Source of the DNA: Thelephora terrestris
Taxonomy: Eukaryota > Basidiomycota > Agaricomycetes > Thelephorales > Thelephoraceae
Assembly (NCBI GenBank): GCA_015956445.1
Contig: WIUZ02000004.1
Coordinates: forward strand, 1,302,001-1,366,000
Direction of reading: 5' to 3'
Length of the DNA: 64,000 nt
Shown piece after piece: positions 9,560-19,700 of this stretch. A model generated the notes under the pieces. It did no database searches. It was not told the origin of the DNA and was given only the letters and a program-made list of their open reading frames with translations. A program made the position numbers and the translations under genes. How positions within the stretch are numbered: the stretch's first letter is position 1; every line of letters starts with the position of its first letter.

Positions 9560-11116
9560 ATGGCGTCCACAACAACTGCCATCAATGCGCCGAAGAAGGC
9601 ACCCTATCCGTTCTGGTTGGGAGGTCTGTGGCTAGCTATATGCATCGTGATCGTACCTGCACCTGACATGTTCCAATTTGTCAGGCGTTGCTGCAACTAT
9701 CGCGGCGTCCATAACCCAGTAATCGCCTCCAGTCTTCGGTTCAGTCGAACCAGTCGTTGATTACGTAATGTTGGTTGTAGTCCCCTCGATCTCACCAAGG
9801 TCAGGCTTCAGGCCTCTGGGGATAAAGGAATGGTGGAATCGTTGAAGAAGACGGTACGAACGGCAGGTGCGTGTCGCTGCCAATGTGTGTGCGCATCTGA
9901 CTGAGTGCACCGTCTACTATAGGTGTTCGGGGGCTTTTTGATGGCATTTCCGGAACCTGGATGCGGCAGATGAGCTACTCTGTGTGCAGGTTCTGGGCGT
10001 ACGACGAGAGCAAGAAGCTCCTTGGTGCAGGTAATTTCTACTCAGCTTGACTCGTTATATTTCACCTCCTTACCGGGTTTAGGTGCTTCCGCTCCTCCGT
10101 GGAAGTTGGCACTGGCAGGGTGTATGGGTGCGTAGCGCTATTGACTCTCCGGGGATCCCAGTTTCAATCGTTCATCAGCTGGTGGAATTGCCGGAATAGT
10201 CGGAAATCCTGGAGGTTTGTGTCCTGTTTCTCTGCTCCTATGCAAAAACCTGTTGACACCCTGAATTTACGCAGAGATCATCATGGTTTATTTCCCGTGA
10301 GCCTTCCCAGGGTTTATCAACTTATTTCGCGTATAGGTTCGCTTGCAAGGAGATATGGCCAAGCCAGTGGACAAGCGACTGAACTATAAGCATTGCTTCG
10401 ACGGATTGTTCAGAGTAAGTCCACATCCGGGATAACCTAATATTCTGGTCTCTGAATGTCTGTAGATGGTGCGGGAGGAGGGTACCTCCTCTCTCGCTCG
10501 AGGGGTTGGTCCAAATGTCGTCCGTGCCATCTTGATGAATGCCAGCCAATTGGCATCGTACGCATCGGTCCCTTTGACACCCTCCCTCCCACCTGACTCC
10601 TTTGCCAGGTATGACTTTTTCAAGCGCGAGCTGCTTAAGACCCGGTACTTCGATGATAATATGGCCTGTCATGTGGCTGCGAGCTTTGGCGCGGTCTGTT
10701 GCTCTTATTGGTGTCTATATGCATGCGATTAACGATGTCCATTCTAGGGAACCGTGGCTACTACAGTGTGCTCTCCGGCTGATGTCTTGAAGGTGCGCTG
10801 ACTCCTCGGATATAACTTGGACATTTCTGGAATGGACATCGCACTCAGAGTCGAATCATGAATGCATCTGGATCGGGATCACGAGTACGTATTCTCCGGC
10901 CTTTTTCTCCGTTGAATTCGAATGATCTCCGTTACGTAGTCTACGCTCGAATTGATCAAGATTTCGTTGCGCAACGAAGGCCCTATGTTCATGTTCAAAG
11001 GCTGGGTACCAGCCTGGATGAGGCTGCAGCCCACGACCGTCCTGATTTTCGTGACCTTTGAACAACTAAAGAACCTGGTCGACTGGTCCAGGGAGCTCCG
11101 TAACAAGAATGTCTAA
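9560..11116 (+). CDS. DIC1: Mitochondrial dicarboxylate carrier (SLC25 family)
   Basis: This inner-membrane carrier exchanges malate or succinate for phosphate and feeds the citric acid cycle. Thirteen exons (9560-9623, 9685-9718, 9781-9866, 9923-10030, 10083-10127, 10179-10214, 10275-10285, 10337-10414, 10466-10557, 10609-10693, 10748-10792, 10849-10884, 10940-11116) give 298 residues, the normal family length. The three carrier repeats are visible by their signatures: HPLDLTKVRLQ, NPGEIIMVRLQG and SPADVLKSRIMN. The middle repeat has Gly-Glu in place of the usual Ala-Asp. RLNYKHCFDGL and PVDKR favour the dicarboxylate subfamily. Exon 7 is only 11 nt and sits inside the second signature. No N-terminal presequence is expected. 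Confidence 0.93.
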
Positions 11117-11371
11117 ATCTGTCGGTTGGAAATGCAATGCCGGGGAAAGAAGGATTTTGTAATGTATGCTTGGATGTTCTTGATCAATGTACATCTCTCC
11201 AATCCGCGTCGTCTGTATAAAACCTGAAACGATGATTTGATTGGGAGTGTTTCGCGATTGGCTATTTTGTTCAACCAACCCCGGAAATAACCATGGTCAT
11301 GGGCTAATAGGATCAAACTATACCCCAGAAAAACTATCCCCACCAACCTTATAAGCACCGACCTACCCCCC

Positions 11372-14300
11372 ATGAATGTTACCGACCAAGATCACTCGAA
11401 TCAAGAGCCCGAGCTCTCTCCATCCTCTATGCCTGTCGCCGAGCGAAACAGTGAAACCAAGTCCGCTACCGCGGCCATGAAGGAGAGAAGGTTCAAGTTG
11501 GGCAGGCGAGTCACCTCCTCACCTCATCCATCAACGACAAAACTAACGCCCTGTCGCGTGCAGAGCTTGTGATCGCTGCAGGCATGATACTCTCGCTAGC
11601 ACAGTAATGAAAATTTAGGTGATCCTGACCGGCCTCCCCTTCTAGGCGCAGGAGAATTCGTTGCGACGACGGTAACCCTTGTCAAGCATGCATCTCGTCT
11701 GGTTCTTCATGCACGTTCGAGGAGAACGGGAAGAAGGGCCAGAAGTCAAAGTACGGTCCATATACCAGTTTCCGAACGATGGACTAACAGCGCTACAGAA
11801 AAACGGCAGGGATCGAGGCTCGCATGAGACAACTAGAGCAGCTGATCCAAGCCATACCACCATCTGTCTTTGCGGCGAATGGATTGGTCAACCCTACAGT
11901 GACCCCCAGCCCGCAACCGTCCACCGTCGGAACGACGTTCCCCCCCTCTCCACAACCGTACCCATCCCCGGCCCCACCCCCACAGCTGAATCCGTACCCC
12001 CTAAGCAATCCATCCCTGCGGTTCACCCCCAACGGTAGTAGAAACGGGGAACACGGGGGCATCCCGACTTCTCCAGACCAGCTACCTCGAAATAGCTCTC
12101 CCTATGGTGCCGCCCCTGTTGCACCCGGTTGCACGGATCCTACCGAGAAGCTTGTAGGATCGATTCGCAGACCACCTTTATCTCCATCTTATATGTACCT
12201 CGACGATGCCGGTTACCCCCGTTGGCAGGGTGAAACTTCGGGTCTCCCCTTCCTGGATTCCTTGGTGGAGAGGCATTCAACCGGGACTGGTTAGCAATCC
12301 CCAGAAATGAAATTGTATACAGTTCTAAACATAATCAATCACAGAGGACTGGTTTCCAGACCGCTCGCCTCGCAAAACTGATGTCAACGCGGAAGCCGTT
12401 TGGCGGTATGTCACCTCTGTAATACCACCGGACCTAATCGACAGGTACGCACATTCCATTTTACCGATAATATGCAATCGCCAACTTCAGGATCAGTTTG
12501 GTGCAGTGCTACCTATCTACGTCGTACTACATCATGCCGTTCCTCCACATCCCCTCCTTTATGTCTGTGAGTCCGAAAATACCTAGCTTTTCGTCCCAAT
12601 TAACCAATTTACAGGATTATGGGAATCCATCGAGGTGGGGAGAACCTGGTTTTGCTGCACTTATCGTAGCCATCTGTTGCCTTGCGTCCCGACACATCGA
12701 CGATCCTCGTGCCCGTGCGGACCCGGAGGATGGGGGTTCAGCCGGAACACACTGGTTTGAACTATTCGGGCGGTTACGGACTACACCCTCAGCTGATCGT
12801 CCGACTGTTCACACTGTCCAAGCAGTACTCGTCGCAGGAGTATATGCCATTGGCGCGGGGAGGTTGTCGAGGGCGTTTGCCCTCCTCGCAGAGTCAGTCA
12901 CCCTGGCCATCGACCTTGGGCTGCATAGAGATTCCGAAGCTTTCGACTGCTTCGACCCCATCGAGGACGAAGTAAGAAGGCGGACCTTTTTCTGCGTATA
13001 CCTTTGGGATAAACAGGCAAGTGTCCAGTTTGGAAGACCGCCTATGATCAGGATGAGGGACTGTGATGTCGGGGAGCCTGTCGCAGTGGATGACGAGTTC
13101 ATCACCCACGAGGGCATCGGAGAGCAACCTGCTGGAACGCCAAGTAGGGTCGAGGTGTTCATGGCCGTCGTCAAAGTGTTTGTGGTCCTCGAATCCGTCC
13201 TCAACCGTATGGCGCTCAACCCGGTCGGCCGAGCTTCTCCCTTGTTCGTTCGCGCGGCAGACATGGCGTCAGGCGGTCCACATTCCCAGGAACTGGTGGA
13301 AGAAGAGTCTCTCCTGAACGAGATCTGCCAGAGCATCTCCCCCCACTGGATGTACAGCGTAGAGACGATGTCGAGTGGAGATGTCATCAGAGTGACGCAA
13401 GCGGAGAGGTTTCATTGCGTCGAGCAATTTGTTCGGATGCTTATTCATCGACATCGGTTTCAAGAGCTCCTCGCCGAGAGATGGCACAATGGATTGGAAG
13501 AGCAGTCGGAGGCGGAAATGAAGGCGATCGTTGACGCTCACGCGTCCACGCTCCAGATATTAACAGCCCACATACACATCGCCGCAAAAGGATTAATGAC
13601 GTACTGTGAGTGTATCTCTTGTCTGCCGCGCACTCTTCTTGATCTTCTTGGTAGACGGCATCCACGTCATCCACCAGTTAACACAAGCAGGAAGGACCAT
13701 CATCGCCGTCTTGTTGAACTGCACTTCGCCCCCCTTACAATATCTAATTCCCACTTCCATGAACGCCTTACGCTCCTGCGTCGCGCTTTTGAGGCAATTT
13801 AGCGGGCGCTACCTCTGCGGATTGCGTTCGTGTGATATCATGGAAGAGTTTTGCCGAGGTATGATGATTATACCCAACCCTCAGTGACTGCGACTCACGA
13901 AAGGTTTGTAGTTGCCGGTGTTCCCCTTGATGTGCATCATAGGCCTTGTCCGCAAGATAGGAAATACCCGCGGTTACCTTGGCTAAGGCCGGTGCGGAGA
14001 AAAACCCCTTCAACAACAAGGTCGCAGAGCGTCTCTTGTGGCGACCGTTACTCTGATCATTCTCACCCATCTCCTGATTCCGGCTCTGAGACTGCACCCT
14101 CGGAGATATTCCGTAGATTAGTCCCAGAACAACCACCGATGCTCAACATTTCCTCAAACATGTCTAATTCTCACCTCCAGCAATCGTCTCCTTCCCTTCT
14201 CGACACACCCTCATCACAAGACAACGTGTATCACTCAATATTCACGGAGCTGGGGCTCTCGGATTTCGGGGTTCCGGACACAACAGTTCCGCCTTCAGAT

Positions 14301-14387
14301 ATGTCGAACACACAGTTTGATTCTGACTTCTCGCTCTTGCTTGGGAACGGAAATCTTCCTCAATTTAGTGCGGGTATGGTGGCCTGA
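11372..14387 (+). CDS. Zn2Cys6 transcription factor with fungal-specific regulatory domain
   Basis: Nine exons (11372-11505, 11564-11581, 11646-11750, 11799-12289, 12345-12444, 12491-12566, 12615-13605, 13655-13858, 13912-14387) give 864 residues. The zinc cluster follows KLGRA, with Cys at about residues 46, 49, 56, 62, 65 and 72 (CX2CX6CX5CX2CX6C). A linker and dimerisation helix ([13 protein letters not shown]) and a Pro-rich region come next. The fungal_trans regulatory region (about 300-620) contains [27 protein letters not shown] and [21 protein letters not shown] Ser/Pro-rich tail may activate. Such proteins bind CGG half-sites in the nucleus; the target pathway cannot be read from sequence. 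Introns 1 and 2 use GC donors and flank an 18-nt exon encoding the first zinc cysteines. Confidence 0.92.
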
Positions 14388-14502
14388 GCGTCCGCTATCG
14401 TTTTTGGCTTGCTTTAGTTGTTATCCCAAATTACGCTATGTTTTCTGGAGGTCCAGGATGACCCCTGTATAATTACAAATCGCTTGTGCTGTACATAGGT
14501 CC

Positions 14503-14780
14503 TTATTTTACTTGGTCTGTTCCGTTGTCGTTCCTCCATGCCCCCGTGTCCATGTCTGTAGCCACTGTCATAAACCTACGAAAATTATGTTTCCTTTTAG
14601 ATTAGACAAAAGATAGAATGATGCGTACTGTGAGACGTGGATGGCCGTCAAAGTTCTCATCGCGTCGAGGTCTGAGGAGAATTGGTCCAGCAGAAACTTT
14701 GTCTGTGTGACAGTTTGGTTGAACTCAGTCAGTGACCGAGCGAGTTGCGCAGAGTGGCGGTCTTTGGCTTGAGAGGCCAT
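14503..14780 (-). CDS. HSK3: DASH complex subunit Hsk3-like
   Basis: Hsk3 is a very small subunit of the fungal DASH/Dam1 ring that couples kinetochores to microtubules. Two exons (14780-14629, 14575-14503, intron 53 nt) give 74 residues, within the family's short range. The visible pattern is HSAQLARSLTEFNQTVTQTK, then a helix ending LTAIHVSQFMTVATD. This fits the Hsk3 layout of a single helical hairpin with a Leu-rich first helix and a His/Ser-Gln-Phe-Met motif near the end. The call rests on pattern memory of the family, because such short proteins have few hallmarks. It is convergent with the Zn2Cys6 gene, with 115 nt between stop codons. Confidence 0.68.
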
Positions 14781-15303
14781 GATATGGTGGAGGATCAGAA
14801 ACGTTGAGTCCGTGAGAACTTGGTAAGATCACGGGATCGTATTCTACAGTTCAGCTCAGAACGGAATAATGCGATCAGCCTCGAGGTTTTGCATGGCCCT
14901 CATTTCCTCAGCCATGCATGAGCTGAAACACCAGAAATCAGCGCTTTCCTTTGCCATGCACTCCTTTCGCTACCTCCTTCGGCTGACGCGTCCCGTCTGC
15001 GATGCTCGAAACAGCAAGAACCACTGGATTTGAAGTGGAGCCCGATCAACCCAATGGCCCCGTCGTTTGCCATGTATGCCATGCAGACCATGTCGCTGAC
15101 AATTTTTCGACCTCGTGGAATCCTTACCAGCCACAGTTTTTGTCCCGCTTGATCTGGTGGCCGCGATCACAGGGATACCTCCTTCAGCGTTGGCCATGGT
15201 GGACCCCACGGAAGCTTATAAAATCCTCTTGCCTACTGGAACGATGCTACTCTCTAACTTCCAATCCGACCCACCTCGCGATTTTTCTCCCAGCTAGAAG
15301 AAT
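14781..15303. other. Divergent intergenic region with a TATA-like box
   Basis: No supported ORF. TATAAAAT at 15217-15224 lies 80 nt upstream of the start of the hypothetical gene on the plus strand, a normal fungal spacing if the leader is short. The Hsk3 promoter would occupy the other end. Confidence 0.5.
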
Positions 15304-16258
15304 ATGTTATCACGGCCCACTATCAACTTCTATAATTCAGCTGAGGCGGCAGTGCCGTCCCCCTCGTTTATCACGGACGTTTTTCCTGGTGAAAAGGTCA
15401 GCCCAGACGGGTATCTGACACACAGCTCGCTAACATAGGTTGCAGCGCGACATCTTTTCCTGCGCTCGCCACAGTCGGAGACATAGTCATGACATAGAGA
15501 ACGCCAGTAACAATCACGACGCGTTTGCTCCCAGTCTGGAGACGGATCGCAGAAGAACAATCAACTTCGGACTAGCTCGACCTCCTCTTACCCCATGGGG
15601 CGACAGAAAACGGATAGTCCGAATTCTACCACAACGGATCATAAACCCGCGATCCACCGCTGGAGCCCAGTCCGTTTGGTTCCAGTCCCAAAACGAGCAC
15701 CCTGATTTTGGAGTGTCACTTTCGGACGTATTGGACGGCGGAACTGAGAATCTCATGGTTGCGCCTGAGGAGCGAGTCTTCCAAAGGCTCGGCCTCGACT
15801 GCGAGGAAATACAGTTCACAATCCTTGTGAGACCATAGACCCCGTGTGTTGATGCAATCGCTTATCTGGGTTCTACAGTGGCCGGGTTACGGACATGTAT
15901 CCTGGATTGCTTCTATCCCCATCGATCCCTGTGAAGAGAGCGGCTACCAGGATGGTCCTATCACCCGAAGGCTGCTTGCCTCAGCGGTGGCGCAACATTT
16001 TCGAGCCTTCATGACCGTAAGCCTTTCTTACACAGGCTGTAAACCTACCACATCTTCTGACATCACGCTGCTTAGAATCATTCGTACCTCCGTTTTCCTA
16101 ACCCCGATCCGGACTGGAAGATTATGAACGAACAAGAGAGTGGCATCAGGTTCGAGCATCTCCGCTTGACGCGTCTCTTCAGTCACAAGAATGAGGCCGG
16201 AAAATTGAGCTCTTGGCAGGCGGAAATACTCGTCCTTAGCGATGTTCCTACTGGGTGA
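15304..16258 (+). CDS. Hypothetical protein of an Agaricomycete-type family
   Basis: Four exons (15304-15396, 15446-15826, 15879-16016, 16076-16258) join in frame to 264 residues. The N-terminal half is polar and low in complexity. The conserved part lies in the second half: IQFTILWPGYGHVSWIASIP, GPITRRLLASAVAQHFRAFM, then a helix and a C-terminal segment with GIRFEHLRLTRLFSH and SSWQAEILVLSDV. I associate the pattern of WPGY, GPITR, a helix and a final SWQ block with an uncharacterised family common in mushroom-forming fungi. No catalytic motif, signal peptide or membrane segment is visible. A TATA-like box lies 80 nt upstream, and a dispersed repeat starts 61 nt after the stop. Function unknown. 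Confidence 0.75.
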
Positions 16259-16754
16259 CTATCCACACGACTCTACATGGTTCTAGACATATTTTTCGAG
16301 CCTTTTAAGGGAGATGATGGGACCCCGACCGCTCTGTAGGGTCAGGAACACCGCGAAACTCGGCAACTGGCACCCTTCTACGACGGATATAATTATGTCT
16401 AGAATTGTGGATAGTCACCCACTTACCCACACCGATGTATCCACTAACTATCCTGTATTTTTGAGTATTTAATGTCCAATGTTTATTCAGGGCGAGTGGG
16501 ACCAGGCGGTCACGCGTTAGTTAAATAATATTAATTACCACGTGCTCTGACATCCGCATCAACCTCTTCGGTTGAACCTCAAAGGACCTAGCGGGGATCG
16601 ACCCGGTTCAGAATACTCTGCTTACGCTTCGAAATCGCCTCCAGATACCACCGCTCAGTGCTCTGGATACGATACCAAACACTGGTTATATCTTCCAACG
16701 CCGGTCTAGTCTTGTGGCTCGGCTGGAAACCAGACTCGGCCAGGACATTCTACT
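16259..16754. other. Intergenic region upstream of the myosin gene
   Basis: About 500 nt without a supported ORF. The first part holds the second copy of the dispersed repeat; the remainder should be the myosin promoter and leader. Confidence 0.55.
16319..16448 (+). repeat. Dispersed repeat, copy 2
   Basis: This is the partner of 5916-6043 in the same orientation, sharing the 19-nt TGGCACCCTTCTACGACGG block and flanking matches on both sides. No ORF or clear boundaries are visible. Both copies lie in 3'-flanking regions of unrelated plus-strand genes (Hop2 and the hypothetical protein). Confidence 0.7.
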
Positions 16755-19700
16755 ATGTCCGCATTCCAGAACGCAAATACCACGAGCGGTTTCCTGGGTC
16801 ATGCAGAATCAAACGAGAAGACGTGGGTTTGGGTACCAGATGATATAGAAGGATATCTTTCAGGATGGGTCAGAAGTGACAAGGATGATATGGTCGAGGT
16901 GGTGCTCGATAGTGGGCGTGGTGTATGCTGCTCTTTACTATAAAGTTTCTACAGACTTTGACCTTAGGAACCAGATCCGACGATTACCGGGATACAGTTT
17001 GTCCAAGAAAAATCCGCCCAAGTTCGATAGAGTGGACGATATTGCCGACCTTTCGTTCCTGAATGAAGCCAGCGTGGTTCATAATCTTCGCCTGCGATAT
17101 GGCTCTGGGGCTATATATGTACGTCAAAAATCCTCGCCTTTGTGACTTTGTACTCACGGAGGACCAGACATATTCTGGACTATTCTTAGTTGCGATCAAT
17201 CCTTACCAGCCCCTTCCACTCTACTCGGATGCAATAATACATCAATATCGCGGAAGGCGGAAGGATGAGAACCCACCACACATATTTGCTATCGCGGAGA
17301 GGGCATGGGTGAACATGGGCGACGAACGAGAAAATCAGAGCATCCTGATCACGTCCGTAAACTTGCGACTTCCGGTTGGCATTCCCATTGACATTTGTGT
17401 AGCGGTGAATCCGGTGCCGGTAAGACCGAGAGCACGAAGAAGGTTATTTCGTACCTTGCTGCGATCGCTGTAGACACCCATCCTCCAGCGACGCCAGGTC
17501 ATTCCCATTCCCCATCTTTATCATCATCTCCCTCGTTTGGCGTTATGCCGTCCATAGGCTTGCCTCGCGCTGCTTCCATGAAGAGGCACAGCAAGCATAT
17601 GTCGATGAGCGCATCCTCTTCGTCTTCCCACCTCACCTCGAAGAGTCGGCTTGGTCTTTTGGAACGCCAGATTCTCCAGGCCAACCCGATTCTAGAAGCA
17701 TTTGGTAACGCTCAAACACAGAGAAACAACAATTCTAGTCGGTTTGGAAAGTTCATTCGCATCAGCTTCTCGCCCGATGGAAGCATTGCTGGTGCAAATA
17801 TCGACTGGTATCTACTTGAGAAGAGTAGAGTCGTAGTGAGGAGCGAAGCCGAACGCAATTTCCACGTATTCTACCAGTTGATGGAGGCCGGCGGGGCGCT
17901 GAAAGGTGCATTCCACCAACAGAACTTCCTCCCCTCACTAACGCAAAATCAGATACCCTGCTACTGGATGGCGACGTGGGGGACTACGAGTACCTTAACA
18001 AGAGTCGACGGGAAGTTGATGGGATCGACGATCGTGAGGAATGGGCGGCACTGAAATCCGCGCTCGATACCGTTGGTTTCACAGCTGCCGAGCAGTTTGA
18101 TCTCTTCCGCGTCGTTGGAGCGATTCTTCACATCGGCAATATTGTGGTCTCTTCTACCCGTGCGGACGATGCATTCCTTGCCGATCCATCACAAGCAGAA
18201 CGGGTTTGCCATCTTCTCGGAATACCTCTTTCAGAGTTCACGAAGGCAGTCTTACGGCCCAGGGTCCTCGCCGGGAGAGAGTGGGTCACTCAAGCGAGAA
18301 CACGACAACAGGCCGTCGACGAATTATCTGCTCTTTGCAAGACCCTGTATGAAAAATCATTCGGGGCTCTAGTCGAAAGGATCAATAGGGCATTGGACCG
18401 TCCCTCATCCAAGTCTACCTTCATCGGAGTTCTGGATATTGCTGGATTCGAGATATTTGATAAGAACGGATACGAGCAGCTGCTCATCAACTACACCAAT
18501 GAGAAGCTCCAGCAGTTCTTCAACCATCATATGTTCATCTTGGAGCAGGAAGAGTACGCGAGGGAAGGCATCCATTGGGATTATGTCAACTTTGGGCTGG
18601 ATCTCCAACCAACCATTGATCTTATCGAAGTCAGCGGAAACGCCATTGGTATCCTCAGCTGCCTGGATGAGGAATGCATCATGCCGAAGGCCACAGATGC
18701 CACCTTCACGAACAAGTTACATAGCCTGTGGGCTTCCGCTGTCCCTGAGGGCGAAGAAGGCCATCCTGGACGTACAAAATATGCGCCCCCGAGGTTTGAG
18801 CAAGGTTTTATCGTCCATCATTACGCCGGGCGGGTCGAATATCGAACGGACGGGTGGCTAGAGAAGAACAAGGATCCCCTCAACGACAACCTCATACGCG
18901 TACTGGCGAGTTCGTCGGAGCGTTATGTCGCCTCCCTCTTTTCCGAGTACGCAGAAGCTCCGACATCACTCGTGGGTACCCTCGCCGGAAGACAGCGCGT
19001 CATCAAGAAGGGTGCGTTTAGGACCGTCGCTCAGCGCCACCGCGAACAACTCTCCAGTCTCATGGCACAGCTCGTTGCAACCCAGCCCCATTTCGTGCGC
19101 TGCATCGTACCGAATCCCAACAAGAAGCCAGGACGGATCGACGTTCCCCTAGTTCTCGATCAGCTTCGATGTAACGGCGTTCTCGAGGGCATCCGTATTG
19201 CCCGTCTTGGATTCCCTAATCGCCTGCCGTTCGTAGAATTCCGCCAACGCTATGAAATTCTGACACCCGGCATCCTCCCACCTGGGTACATGGACGGTCG
19301 AATGGCTTGCCTCCGGATGGTAGACTCTCTTGGCTTGGATCAACAGAGCTACCGTATCGGGACGTCGAAGATTTTCTTCAAGGCCGGTGTTTTGGCCGAA
19401 CAGGAGGAGAGGCGAGATGCCTTGCTGTTCAACATATTCTCCCGTTTCCAATCCGCTGCCCGCATGTGGACCGCAAGGCGACAGATGAAGAAGGTTCTCA
19501 ACCGATCAGCCGCTGTTCGAACTATCCAAAGGAATGCGAGAGTTTACGGCGACCTCCGGGAATGGCCATGGTGGCAGCTCTATACTAAGGTAGGCGCTCC
19601 GTTTCCGACTACATTCATACTTTGACGGCTCGGCAGGTTCGTCCTCTGCTGGCTGGCACCAGAAACGACGACGAATTGCGGAGGAAAGAGCTCGAGCTGG

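Noticed and set aside
12809-13387. Antisense ORF of 192 codons over the Zn2Cys6 gene
   Set aside because: It overlaps the regulatory domain of a well-supported gene and has no recognisable features.
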